DNA of 64,000 nucleotides from an uncultured Christensenellaceae bacterium (GTDB lineage Bacteria; Bacillota; Clostridia; Christensenellales; Borkfalkiaceae), in contig CAJUOY010000007.1 of the NCBI GenBank assembly GCA_910588645.1, positions 1-64,000 of the forward strand. Direction: 5' to 3'. Shown here in pieces: positions 31,086-39,638 of the stretch (positions within the stretch are counted from its first letter, which is position 1; each line of letters starts with the position of its first letter). The position numbers were made by a program, and so were the translations under genes. A model generated the notes under the pieces. The model was given only the letters and a program-made list of their open reading frames with translations, had not been told where the DNA came from and ran no database searches.

Positions 31086-32024
31086 TTATTTAATTAAAAG
31101 AGCAAGAGCGGATTTTATGGTGTGCAATTTATTTTCGCCCTGTTCGAGGACTAGGCTGTTCTTGCCGTCTATTATTTCAGACGTCACTTCGACACCTCTC
31201 TTTGCGGGCAGCGAGTGCATAAACTGCGCGTTGTGCGCGGCGTAGGACATAAGCGAATTGTTAACCTGATAGGGCAATAGAATTTCCCGTTCCCTCTCGG
31301 TAGTTTCGGAATGATAGTTATAGTTGTCGGTATAGACTATATCGGCGTTGCGCACGGCCTCGACGGGATTTTCGGTCACAAGGACGTTTCCGTACTGTCT
31401 GGTATCGTTAAGACTGAATTCGTCGAGCTTGAACTCCTCTGGACGGGCGACGGCAACTTCCATACCGCACTTTATAGCGCCGTCTATAAGGGAAACGGCG
31501 TTTTTTGAACCCTTGCCCACGTATGCGAGTTTAAGCCCCTCTATTTTGCCTTTTTTCTCCCAGATAGTGAATAAGTCGCACAGCGTTTGCAGAGGTACGC
31601 CCTGTTCGTTGGCTGTGTTTATTATGGAAATTTCGGAAAAAGCGCAGAACTCGCGCAGTTCGTCACGTGATATTCCTCTGGTGACAAGCGCGCCGACGCC
31701 GTATCTTGAAATTACGTTTACTATGTCCTTGACGTTTTCGCCCGCGTGCATATCGCTTTCGTTATAGGGCAGATTCACGCAGGTGCCGCCAAGCTGCCTT
31801 ATGCCAATTTCCAATGCGGAGCGCGTTCTTAAAGAGGTGTCTCCGAACAATAGGGCAATGGTGGTGCCCAAGAGTATTCTCGTATCCTCGTGCGCGATGA
31901 ACTTTGCTTTCATCGCCTTTGTGGCGTATAGAAACTCGAAAATTTCTTCCGCGGAAAAATCCGAAATATTTATAAGATGTTTGTGGTTTACGCCGTAAGA
32001 GGGCGAGTATCTGTTTATATCCAT
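31086..32024 (-). CDS. Ornithine-carbamoyltransferase-like protein with altered substrate motifs
   Basis: A 312-residue transcarbamylase closest in pattern to ornithine carbamoyltransferase. The carbamoyl-phosphate loop FGDTSLRTRSALE (STRTR becomes SLRTR) is near residue 60. The HPxQ motif is replaced by GVPLQTLCD, so the His is lost. The ornithine-binding D-x-x-x-SMG loop is replaced by TDNYNYHSETT, and HCLP becomes HSLPAKRGVEVT. The fold is clear, but three of four substrate motifs differ, so the second substrate is probably not ornithine. No other arginine-pathway gene is nearby. Confidence 0.7.
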   Translation of the reverse strand: MDINRYSPSYGVNHKHLINISDFSAEEIFEFLYATKAMKAKFIAHEDTRILLGTTIALLFGDTSLRTRSALEIGIRQLGGTCVNLPYNESDMHAGENVKDIVNVISRYGVGALVTRGISRDELREFCAFSEISIINTANEQGVPLQTLCDLFTIWEKKGKIEGLKLAYVGKGSKNAVSLIDGAIKCGMEVAVARPEEFKLDEFSLNDTRQYGNVLVTENPVEAVRNADIVYTDNYNYHSETTEREREILLPYQVNNSLMSYAAHNAQFMHSLPAKRGVEVTSEIIDGKNSLVLEQGENKLHTIKSALALLIK

Positions 32025-32046
32025 AAAATCTCCTTGTCGGGCGGGA

Positions 32047-32631
32047 TCAATCCTTGTCCCCGTCGCGGCGCGAATACACGCAACCGCAGTAATTTTGGCG
32101 ATACAGGCTGTGTTCGGAGGAAAGCTCTATACTCCGCAAATAGCCGTTTCTCTTTTTAAAATCGGAATACAGCCATTTTTCTCCGCCCAGTCTTTCGCCT
32201 ATCACGTTTATCATTCGGGCGTCTTTTAAAGGGCTTATCGTAAGAGTAGTTGTAAAAAAGTCGAAGTCCTTTGCAAGTTCCGCCGTCTTTTCAAGCCTGA
32301 GAGTGAAGCATTCTTCACAGCGTTTACCGCCCTCTTTCTCCTTTTCGAGGCCTTTGACGCGGGAATAGTATTTCTCTTTGTCGTGATCGCAATCCAAAAA
32401 ATTTGCGAAACCCGTTTCGGCGACAAACCTTTTGAGTTCGGCCTTTCGTCGTTCGTATTCTTCGTCCTCTATATTGGGGTTGTAAAACAGAACGGTGATT
32501 TGAAAATAGTCCTTTAACCTTTCTAAACAGGCGGAAGAACAGGGGGCGCAACAGCAGTGTAAAAGAAGCTTTTTGCCCTTGGCGCTTTCTGCCTGACTTA
32601 TCATAAGCTTGTCGTAGGACGGTCTGTTCAT
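32047..32631 (-). CDS. queH: Epoxyqueuosine reductase QueH
   Basis: Iron-sulfur enzyme performing the last step of queuosine synthesis in tRNA, the QueG replacement found in many anaerobes. It has LLLHCCCAPCSSACLERL near residues 22-39, FYNPNIEDEEYERRK near 49-63, GKRCEECFTLRLEKTAELA near 101-119, TTTLTISPLKD near 127 and a C-terminal QNYCGCVYSRRD. Cysteine sets for a metal site and a 4Fe-4S cluster are present. At 194 residues it is typical. It has its own promoter; the carbamoyltransferase gene follows on the same strand. Confidence 0.92.
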   Translation of the reverse strand: MNRPSYDKLMISQAESAKGKKLLLHCCCAPCSSACLERLKDYFQITVLFYNPNIEDEEYERRKAELKRFVAETGFANFLDCDHDKEKYYSRVKGLEKEKEGGKRCEECFTLRLEKTAELAKDFDFFTTTLTISPLKDARMINVIGERLGGEKWLYSDFKKRNGYLRSIELSSEHSLYRQNYCGCVYSRRDGDKD

Positions 32632-32637
32632 AGTAAG

Positions 32638-32666
32638 ATTTTAACATAAATAATCGTATTTGTCTA
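32638..32666 (-). promoter_or_regulatory. Sigma-A promoter of queH
   Basis: On the minus strand, TAGACA (32666-32661), 17-base spacer, TAAAAT (32643-32638), with the ATG only six bases later and no clear ribosome site. Confidence 0.55.
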
Positions 32667-32705
32667 TATTTTAAACGTTATTTTTCATTCGGAGAGGAGT
32701 ATACT

Positions 32706-32745
32706 GCGGCGGGCGTCTAAAAATCGTCCGCCGCTTTATTTTTTT
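32706..32745 (+). terminator. Orphan intrinsic terminator with no gene upstream on its strand
   Basis: GCGGCGGGCG (32706-32715) pairs with CGTCCGCCGC (32725-32734), followed by TTTATTTTTTT. On the plus strand there is no gene before it for about 1.7 kb, because the preceding genes are on the minus strand. The next promoter begins three bases after its T run. Confidence 0.75.
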
Positions 32746-32747
32746 GA

Positions 32748-32776
32748 TTGACCTTTTAAGCTTGCTGTGTTATCAT
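32748..32776 (+). promoter_or_regulatory. Sigma-A promoter of the MalK-like ATPase
   Basis: TTGACC (32748-32753), 17-base spacer, TATCAT (32771-32776), 26 bases before the ATG. Confidence 0.6.
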
Positions 32777-32802
32777 ATCTTATATTAATATCGGAGAACA
32801 TT

Positions 32803-34020
32803 ATGGCAAGTTTAAAGCTCAGCGGTATAAATAAAGTTTTTCCTTCGGGGGAGCGGGCGCTTTACAACGTGAATTTCGAAGCGGCCGACAGAGAGTTTTT
32901 GGTAATACTCGGCGGAGAGAGCAGCGGTAAAAGTACCATTCTGCGCCTTATTGCAGGTCTCGACGACGTGAGTTCGGGAAATATATTTATCGACGGTAAG
33001 GACGTTACCGAGGCAGAGCCCAAGGACAGGGAGCTGTCAATGGTATTTAAAAACGCCACGCTGTTCCCCGCAATGAACGTGTTCGACAATATGGCTATGG
33101 GGCTGAGACAGCGCAAGGCGTCGGAGGCGGTCGTAGAGGAACGCGTAAAGGTCGCGGCGGAAATACTCGGACTTACGGACAGCCTTTTCCGCAAACCCAA
33201 GGCGTTGACTTCTGCGGAAAAACAGCGCGCGTCCATCGGTCGCGCGGTAGTCCGCGAACCCAAACTCTATCTTTTCGACGAGCCCTTGGCGGGCCTCGAC
33301 GAAAAACTGCGTGCAGATCTTTTGAATACCATAATAAATCTGCACGCGAGAATGAACGCTACTTTCGTTTATTCGACCAAAAATCTTTCGGAAGCTCTGA
33401 CGATAGGTACGAGAGTAGTCGTTATGAAGGACGGCTTCGTACAGCAGATAGATACCCCCGCAAATCTTTACGACTATCCCGCAAACGCATACGTTGCGTT
33501 CCTGATAGGCTCGCCCACGGTTAATTTCATTTATAAAACAAAGATCGTTCGCGAGGGAGACTTATATAAGGCTGTGTTCGCCGGCGGGGAATTTGTCCTG
33601 CCCGAAAACATAGTTTCCCGTTTTGAAAAGATAGCCGAGTATGCCGATAGCGGCAAGGAAGTTACTCTCGGCGTGCGTCCTGAGGATATCTCGATTTCCG
33701 CGGGCGGCGCGTTGAAGGCAAAAGCGGAAAACGGCACGAACGTCGGCAACGGATATTGCGAATGCAAAGTTTCACCCGCTCTAATTATGACGGTATCTTG
33801 CGATAAGGATTGCGCGAGGGGGACGGAAGTCGGGCTTGAAGCCGATCTTTCCAGACTACTGGTTTTCGATACTGAAACGGGACTCACCCTTCTCAAAAGG
33901 GACAAGGGCTATCAGCCCTCGGGATTGCCTGACGCGGACTATATACCGCTTACCTTGGAAGAGGAGCGCGCGGCAACTCGGAAATTCGGCGTAAAAAAAG
34001 ATCAAAAGAAAAAAAGATAA
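32803..34020 (+). CDS. MalK/MsmX-like ABC ATPase with degenerate catalytic motifs
   Basis: A 405-residue ATPase with the sugar-importer (MalK/UgpC/MsmX) layout: nucleotide-binding domain 1-235, then a TOBE-type regulatory region with LGVRPEDISI near 295. Walker A GGESSGKST keeps Lys43, and Walker B plus D-loop LFDEPLAGLD are intact. However, the Q-loop Gln is Lys83, the signature LSGGQ is LTSAE (135-139) and the switch His is Lys193 (YSTKNL for YVTHDQ). It should bind ATP, but hydrolysis is doubtful. It is an orphan: no permease or binding protein nearby, own promoter and terminator. CGGAG precedes the ATG at 32803. Confidence 0.85.
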   Translation: MASLKLSGINKVFPSGERALYNVNFEAADREFLVILGGESSGKSTILRLIAGLDDVSSGNIFIDGKDVTEAEPKDRELSMVFKNATLFPAMNVFDNMAMGLRQRKASEAVVEERVKVAAEILGLTDSLFRKPKALTSAEKQRASIGRAVVREPKLYLFDEPLAGLDEKLRADLLNTIINLHARMNATFVYSTKNLSEALTIGTRVVVMKDGFVQQIDTPANLYDYPANAYVAFLIGSPTVNFIYKTKIVREGDLYKAVFAGGEFVLPENIVSRFEKIAEYADSGKEVTLGVRPEDISISAGGALKAKAENGTNVGNGYCECKVSPALIMTVSCDKDCARGTEVGLEADLSRLLVFDTETGLTLLKRDKGYQPSGLPDADYIPLTLEEERAATRKFGVKKDQKKKR

Positions 34021-34024
34021 TCGC

Positions 34025-34052
34025 AAACCCCCGAAAAAACGGGGGTTTTAAG
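34025..34052 (+). terminator. Terminator of the MalK-like gene
   Basis: AAACCCCCG (34025-34033) pairs with CGGGGGTTT (34040-34048), followed by Ts. Confidence 0.88.
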
Positions 34053-34094
34053 TTTAAAAAAACCTTATAAGTCAATAATCAAATAAGTTTTAAT

Positions 34095-34982
34095 ATGGAT
34101 ATAGTACTTCACGCACTGTGGGATACTTTAAAGGTGTTTCCGTTTCTGTTCTTAATTTACGTTCTGATAGAAATACTCGAACACCATACTCATCTCACAA
34201 GAAATCAAAAAATATTGCAGGGCAATCTCGCGCCGCTAATCGGTTCGGCCACGGGACTTATTCCTCAGTGCGGTTTTTCCGTAATGGCGGCAAAGCTGTA
34301 CGACAGGGGGTTCATAAGGACGGGAACCGTTCTCGCCGTGTTTATAGCCACGTCCGACGAGGCGTTGATATTGCTCATATCCGATATGACGGCTGCGCAC
34401 GCCGTAATGCCGCTTGTGTTTATTAAACTGGTGTTTTCCGTTGGCGTGGGCTATCTTGCAAACTTTTTGCTCCCCAAGGAAAAGCTTGAGGCGGTGGACA
34501 GCCAGCACGACGTGCCCGCGCACTTCTGTTGTAACGAACACGATAGCGGAATGCTAGGCGAGCGGTCGGACTTTAAAGAATTTTTTCTCACGCCGCTGTT
34601 TCATTCGCTTAAAATTTGGCTGTATCTGTTGCTTGTCAACCTTGTTTTCGAATCGATCATTCAGCTTGTCGGCGGAGAGGAAGTCATTGCGGAGAGCGCG
34701 CTCGGAGGCGGCGCTTACGTTCAACCGCTCATAACCGCCCTTATAGGACTTATACCTAGTTGCGCTTCCAGCGTAATTCTTACGGGCGCGTATACAAACG
34801 GCGCAATACTTTTCGGCAGTATGGTATGCGGACTGTGTTCCAACGCGGGACTGGGGCTTGTGGTGCTGTTTAAAAATACCAAAAAATTAAAAAGGAATAT
34901 CCTTCTTGTGGTCGCGCTCTACGTGCTTGCGGTCATAGCGGGACTTATTATAAACGCCATAACCATAGCGGCGGGAATTTAA
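34095..34982 (+). CDS. Putative heavy-metal exporter (ArsP_2/10TM family)
   Basis: A 295-residue membrane protein with about eight to ten helices, matching the family often called putative manganese transporter or 10TM heavy-metal exporter. The two homologous halves carry SATGLIPQCGFSVMAAKLYDRG (about residues 52-73) and ALIGLIPSCASSVILTGAYTNG (about 213-234), the paired PQCG/PSCA signatures. The loop between halves has a His/Cys cluster, QHDVPAHFCCNEH (about 136-148), that could bind metal. No obvious Shine-Dalgarno precedes the ATG. Metal identity is unknown. Confidence 0.8.
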   Translation: MDIVLHALWDTLKVFPFLFLIYVLIEILEHHTHLTRNQKILQGNLAPLIGSATGLIPQCGFSVMAAKLYDRGFIRTGTVLAVFIATSDEALILLISDMTAAHAVMPLVFIKLVFSVGVGYLANFLLPKEKLEAVDSQHDVPAHFCCNEHDSGMLGERSDFKEFFLTPLFHSLKIWLYLLLVNLVFESIIQLVGGEEVIAESALGGGAYVQPLITALIGLIPSCASSVILTGAYTNGAILFGSMVCGLCSNAGLGLVVLFKNTKKLKRNILLVVALYVLAVIAGLIINAITIAAGI

Positions 34983-35001
34983 TAATAAAATATAAGTATT
35001 T

Positions 35002-35031
35002 CCCCGCGCGGCATAAGCCGCGCGGGGTTTT
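35002..35031 (+). terminator. Terminator of the metal exporter gene
   Basis: CCCCGCGCGGC (35002-35012) pairs with GCCGCGCGGGG (35017-35027) around ATAA, followed by TTTTG. Confidence 0.88.
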
Positions 35032-35063
35032 GTCCGTACCGGTAAAATATCGCTTAAAATAAC

Positions 35064-35092
35064 TTGAAAAATCTTATATCCTGTGTTATTAT
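35064..35092 (+). promoter_or_regulatory. Sigma-A promoter of the operon starting at 35144
   Basis: TTGAAA (35064-35069), 17-base spacer, TATTAT (35087-35092). Confidence 0.6.
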
Positions 35093-35143
35093 ATATTGGA
35101 AATATAAGGTATTTGCGCAACGCAAAATTAACGTGGAGTATTT

Positions 35144-36400
35144 ATGGCAATAAACGTAACCAATCTCGAAGGCAACGAGCTTGCCGACGGCTATGTAAGG
35201 CGTTCCGTCCCCCAGGGAAGGTGGAGCGACGCTTGGTCGGTATTCAAAGGATCGTTTTTAAAACTTGTTCTTATAAATTTATTTATTCTTATAACCGTAG
35301 TTCCCATAGTCGTTATTTTAATTTTCCGCAACACTACTATTGCAGCTATGGGTACGGTATATCCCTTTAACCCGGGTATGTTATATCCCTATTATCCCAA
35401 CGTTATAGGCCTTGCGGAAAGACTTTCGCTGTCCACCGACGTAATTTTCTACGCGCTGCTCATTCCCGCGGGATTTATTGCTTCTTTGGGATTTTCGGGC
35501 GCGGCTTATTCTTTCAGAAAGATGCTCAACACCCACGGGGAGTACTCTTTAAAGGACTTTTTTCACGGAATTAAAGTCTGCTATTTAAACACAGTGCTGC
35601 CCGTAACTTTGTTTATGCTCGCGCTCTACGGCACGTTGCTTGTAGGCGACTGGATGAATATAGAAATTGCTATCGGCGGTAATGCCGGCGGTGCGATTAC
35701 CGCGTTTGTTTTCGCCGTTATTGCAACCGTACTTATCGGTATCTATACGGCCTGGCTGTTTGCGATCGGTACAAGCTATCGCGTAAAATTCGGTTCGCTT
35801 TTTAAAAATGCTTTTTCTATGATGATAGGCACGGCAATTCCTACCGTGTTTATGGCGGGATTTGCCCTCATCCCCGTATGGCTCGTGCTGATCGGCGGAT
35901 TCGTGCAAACTATCGGCTTCATCGTATTCATCTTATTCGGATTTTCAATGGTCTTATTCTGCTGGACTGCGTTCACGCAGTGGGCTATGGATATTTACGT
36001 AAAGCCTACGCTCGTGACTGAAAAGGAGCAGAACGTTTCCAAAAAGAACGCTAAAACCGCCCCCGTCGCGGACAAAGCCGACGATGAGCGCCGTCGCACG
36101 GGCGAACTTCTTGCCGCGGGCAGGAGCGAACTTATTTCCCGTCCCATAAAGCCCATAGCCGAGTCGGAGACGTTCGTCGGACTGGGCAAAACGTTTAAGC
36201 GCGGCGATATATCCGCGGTTAACGCCGCTCGCTCGGAGTTGGATAAGTCCGTCAAGGCGTACGAGGACGCGCATAAAAACGATCCTATTTACGTCGAATA
36301 CAACAAGCTTTTTGCCGATCGAGATAAGGCATTGAAGGTCGAAACGGACAAGAAGGGCAGGAAAAAGAAAAATATCAGTTCGGACAACTTGTTGAAATGA
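35144..36400 (+). CDS. Multi-span membrane protein, DUF624/YesL-like
   Basis: A 418-residue protein with six hydrophobic segments between about residues 40 and 285. Sequence blocks such as RWSDAWSVFKGSFLKLVLINLFI and YSLKDFFHGIKVCYLNTVLPV recall YesL/DUF624 proteins. A charged cytoplasmic tail of about 130 residues ends in KKGRKKKNISSDNLLK. Function unknown. GTGGAG precedes the ATG. It overlaps the methyltransferase gene by four bases, starting an operon of methyltransferase, hslO and repeat proteins. Confidence 0.72.
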   Translation: MAINVTNLEGNELADGYVRRSVPQGRWSDAWSVFKGSFLKLVLINLFILITVVPIVVILIFRNTTIAAMGTVYPFNPGMLYPYYPNVIGLAERLSLSTDVIFYALLIPAGFIASLGFSGAAYSFRKMLNTHGEYSLKDFFHGIKVCYLNTVLPVTLFMLALYGTLLVGDWMNIEIAIGGNAGGAITAFVFAVIATVLIGIYTAWLFAIGTSYRVKFGSLFKNAFSMMIGTAIPTVFMAGFALIPVWLVLIGGFVQTIGFIVFILFGFSMVLFCWTAFTQWAMDIYVKPTLVTEKEQNVSKKNAKTAPVADKADDERRRTGELLAAGRSELISRPIKPIAESETFVGLGKTFKRGDISAVNAARSELDKSVKAYEDAHKNDPIYVEYNKLFADRDKALKVETDKKGRKKKNISSDNLLK

Positions 36401-37137
36401 GCGGGGCTTATTCCGCGCTCGGCGGGGTTTTCGAATATTTGAACGACGACTGCGGCTATGAAGAATGGTCGCAGTATTTAATTAAAAGACTGCGCGGTCT
36501 CGGCGTGTCCGACTCGGCTTCGGGGGTGGATCTCGGTTGCGGCAACGGCTACTTTACAAGGGCGATGCAAAGGGGCGGCTTCAAGACGGTGGGCGTCGAC
36601 CTTTCGCCCGAGATGCTTACAAGGGCGGTGGAACTCTCCCGCAAGGAAGGACTTAAACCCGATTATATAGCGGGCGACGCGGCAAAGCTTGCTCTCAATT
36701 TCAAACCCGACTTTGTAATAGCGGTCAACGACTGTTTCAATTACGTAGAAGGCGGCAAGCTGTTGTCGGCTTTTAAAAAAATTTACAAGGTTTTAAAGCC
36801 GAACGGCGTATTTATTTTCGACGTAAGTTCGGAATACAAGCTGAGAAATATTATCGGCGACAACCTGTTCGCCGAGGATAGGGGAGACGCGGCCTATACC
36901 TGGTTTAATACTTTGAAGGATGACCGCGTGGAGATGGATATTACTTTGTTCTTACGCCGTAAAGACGGACTGTACGAACGCCGCGATGAGGTGCAGACGC
37001 AGTATATCCACAGTAAAGATAAAATTATTTCCGCGCTTGAAGAAACGGGGTTTGCCTGCTCGGCAGAGGGGCATCTCGGCGGCGAGTTGGCGGAGACGTC
37101 CGAAAGAATTAACTTTGTATGCGTCAAAAAGGGTTGA
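36397..37137 (+). CDS. Class I SAM-dependent methyltransferase
   Basis: A 246-residue methyltransferase. Motif I GVDLGCGNGYFTRAMQRGG is at about residues 43-61, followed by VGVDLSPEML and DFVIAVNDCFNYV, with the post-motif region KVLKPNGVFIFDVSSEYK. The substrate is not evident; its small-molecule methyltransferase-like C terminus suggests a metabolite rather than DNA. ATGA overlap with the preceding gene; hslO starts three bases after its stop. Confidence 0.88.
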   Translation: MSGAYSALGGVFEYLNDDCGYEEWSQYLIKRLRGLGVSDSASGVDLGCGNGYFTRAMQRGGFKTVGVDLSPEMLTRAVELSRKEGLKPDYIAGDAAKLALNFKPDFVIAVNDCFNYVEGGKLLSAFKKIYKVLKPNGVFIFDVSSEYKLRNIIGDNLFAEDRGDAAYTWFNTLKDDRVEMDITLFLRRKDGLYERRDEVQTQYIHSKDKIISALEETGFACSAEGHLGGELAETSERINFVCVKKG

Positions 37138-37139
37138 GT

Positions 37140-37967
37140 ATGGCAAATAAACTTATCAAAAGTCTGATATACGACAAACAGGTTTCGCTTTCGGTGCTGG
37201 ATACTACGGAACTTGTGAACAGAGCTATTGAAATACATAATCTCGATGAAAAGGGCGCAATACTCTTGGGTGGGCTGTTGACTGCCTGCGCCTATATGTC
37301 GGGTTGTCTTAAAAGCGAAAAGGGCGCCGTTTCCATTACCGTCAAATCGGGCGACGGCAGCGCGTCCGCAAGCGTTTCGGGTGATATAAACGGGCACATC
37401 CGCGGTTATGCCGACAATGCCGGGAACGGATTGAAGGGCGGCGTTATGACCGTTATCAAGGACGACGGGTTTTTCCGCCCGTTCGTGGGGGCGTGCGAGC
37501 TTAAATGCGACGACGTGTCGGAAAATCTTATGCAATATTTTCATATAAGCGAACAGATCCCCACGGCGGTCGCCATCGGCGTTGAAATGCAGGGGGGCAA
37601 GTGCGTAGTCGCGGGCGGCGTGATAATGCAGTTGCTTCCGGGTACCTCGCAGGAAAATATGGACAGGGCCGAAAACGCGATGCAGGACTTTGTAAACGTC
37701 GCGCAAGTGCTTAAAGAATACGGCGCGGACGGTATAATGGATAAATTTTTCATCGGAGAAACGGGCGGTAAAGGAATTTATATCAGTTTTCCCGAATATA
37801 AGTGTAATTGTTCGCGCAAAAAAATAGAGGGGGTTATTTTGCCCCTCGGCAAATCCGACCTTTTGAAGTTGATCGAAGAGGAAGGAAAAGTTTCGGTGCA
37901 TTGCCATTACTGCAACACCGACTATCATTTTACTGCAAAGGATATAGAGGAGTTATTTTCCGAATAA
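37140..37967 (+). CDS. hslO: Redox-regulated holdase chaperone Hsp33
   Basis: Cytosolic chaperone activated when its zinc site is oxidised and unfolds. It is 275 residues. The core has IHNLDEKGAILLGGLLTAC near the N terminus, GVMTVIKDDG near 100, and the C-terminal zinc-cysteine set YKCNCSRKK (CxC) with HCHYCNTDY (CxxC) near 221-260, so redox control is intact. The ATG at 37140 follows AAAAAGGG; a reading frame starting 21 bases upstream overlaps the methyltransferase gene and is less likely. Confidence 0.95.
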   Translation: MANKLIKSLIYDKQVSLSVLDTTELVNRAIEIHNLDEKGAILLGGLLTACAYMSGCLKSEKGAVSITVKSGDGSASASVSGDINGHIRGYADNAGNGLKGGVMTVIKDDGFFRPFVGACELKCDDVSENLMQYFHISEQIPTAVAIGVEMQGGKCVVAGGVIMQLLPGTSQENMDRAENAMQDFVNVAQVLKEYGADGIMDKFFIGETGGKGIYISFPEYKCNCSRKKIEGVILPLGKSDLLKLIEEEGKVSVHCHYCNTDYHFTAKDIEELFSE

Positions 37968-39622
37968 TGGCTAAAACAATGGAAATAGACCTTTCCGACG
38001 ACAGGCTGATTGCTATCGCATCCGATTTGGTCGACAGCCACAACTATATAGAAGCGTTGAAAATGCTCAATAAAAACGCGGAAATTTCGGGCGACGACGA
38101 TGACTCGCTCATGCTTTACGCTGAAATTTTCGACGATATCGGGCTTTACGAAAAGAGCATAAACGGTTGGTTTAAATATCTTGATAACACTAATACCATT
38201 GACCTTGCCGAGTGTTACGAGGGGCTTGCAATGGGGTTTATGAATATCGGAGACGAACATTTTTCAGCGTACTATTATAATAAACTCCTTATGGAAACGG
38301 ACGAAATGGATCCCGCCGCGCGCGAGGATATAATCAGGGAATTTTTGTCCGCCCACTCGGATAATCCTTTAAAATTCGTCTACCCCCCTAATCTTGCGGA
38401 TTTTACCGACGAGATAAGAAGGGGCGTCGACTTTATGAAGGAAGGCGATTTCGAGAGCGCGATTGCGGAATTCGAAAAGGTTGCGGACGGCAACCCCAAA
38501 TATCTTTCGGCGCGAAACTATGTTGCAATGTGCAAGATCATTGCCGACCGAACGGACGAGGCCGCCGAAGAGTGTTACAATATACTTAAAAATCATCCTG
38601 ACGACGTACAGGCTTTGACCACCCTGGCGGCGGTAAGAACGGAACAAAAGAACGGTGAAGCGGCGGCCGTACTTGCCAAAAAACTTCTGAAACTGGGCGT
38701 AAGCGAGCCGGACGATATATATAAAATAGCAACCGTGTGCTGTGAAAACAAGATGCATCTCGAAGCTTACGAGACTTTTTGTAAGTTGCCGTCGGAATTC
38801 GATTACGATCTGACGGTGCTGTATTTCAAGGCGGTATCGGCATTCAACTGCGGCAAGACGGAGGAGAGTTTGGCGATATTCGACAAGCTTACAACCGTAT
38901 ATCCCACTGCGGTGACCGCAAGATACTATTATAATCTCGTTCGTAAACTTGCGGAAACGGGTGAAAAACAGGAACTGAGTTATTTTTACAGGCTACCCCC
39001 GGAATTGAGGGAAAATTCTTTAAAAGTGCTTATGGCGTATGCCAGACTTCCGCAGGCTTCCGCAAAAAAACTGGCCGAAGCCATGGATTTGACCGCTTGC
39101 GTCCGCTGGTGTTTCGACGAGCCCGAGGGTAAGGATTTGGAATTGCAGAGGCTTGCCTGTCACGTTGCCGTAAAGGCGGGGCTCGATGAAATTCTGCGCG
39201 AAGTTTTGCTTAATGCGTTTTTGGGCGATTCCTTGAAAATAGAAACTCTCGGTCTCATTGCCGAACGCAACGTATTCGATTACTTCGGCGTAGTTATCTG
39301 CAACGTGTTCAAGGGCGTTACCGTGCAGGCCTTGGATATAGGCAAAAGCAAGAGGAAATTATTTGTTAGAGCGTATGCTAAGCTGTTTGCACACTTTGCA
39401 ATATTGAAAGACGAATATTCCGACCGTTTTGCGGACGGCGCGGAAAGCCTTTATAGAAAACTCGAGGCCGAGGGCAGATTGGACGGGGTAAGAAACGTCG
39501 ATGCGCTTTGCGCGGCTATATACGTTGTTTCGGGAGTGAACGCCGTCGAACTCGGCAACGGCGGCATATACCAATTTTTGGGCGTTACCGAACAGCAGGT
39601 AAATAAAATTCTCGGAGAATGA
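37967..39622 (+). CDS. TPR-repeat protein, unknown function
   Basis: A 551-residue helical repeat protein. Tetratricopeptide-like units are visible at about residues 20-50 (HNYIEALKMLNKNAEIS), 150-185 (DFESAIAEFEKVADGNPKYL), 190-225 and 290-320. There is no signal peptide or transmembrane helix, so it is probably a cytosolic scaffold. It starts on the last base of the hslO stop (TAATG) and is followed 16 bases later by another helical protein. The partner is unknown. Confidence 0.7.
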   Translation: MAKTMEIDLSDDRLIAIASDLVDSHNYIEALKMLNKNAEISGDDDDSLMLYAEIFDDIGLYEKSINGWFKYLDNTNTIDLAECYEGLAMGFMNIGDEHFSAYYYNKLLMETDEMDPAAREDIIREFLSAHSDNPLKFVYPPNLADFTDEIRRGVDFMKEGDFESAIAEFEKVADGNPKYLSARNYVAMCKIIADRTDEAAEECYNILKNHPDDVQALTTLAAVRTEQKNGEAAAVLAKKLLKLGVSEPDDIYKIATVCCENKMHLEAYETFCKLPSEFDYDLTVLYFKAVSAFNCGKTEESLAIFDKLTTVYPTAVTARYYYNLVRKLAETGEKQELSYFYRLPPELRENSLKVLMAYARLPQASAKKLAEAMDLTACVRWCFDEPEGKDLELQRLACHVAVKAGLDEILREVLLNAFLGDSLKIETLGLIAERNVFDYFGVVICNVFKGVTVQALDIGKSKRKLFVRAYAKLFAHFAILKDEYSDRFADGAESLYRKLEAEGRLDGVRNVDALCAAIYVVSGVNAVELGNGGIYQFLGVTEQQVNKILGE

Positions 39623-39638
39623 TCGTTGCGGAGGGAAA

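Noticed and set aside
36894..37928. 344-codon frame antisense to the methyltransferase and hslO genes
   Set aside because: It overlaps two confidently identified genes and has no recognisable domain.
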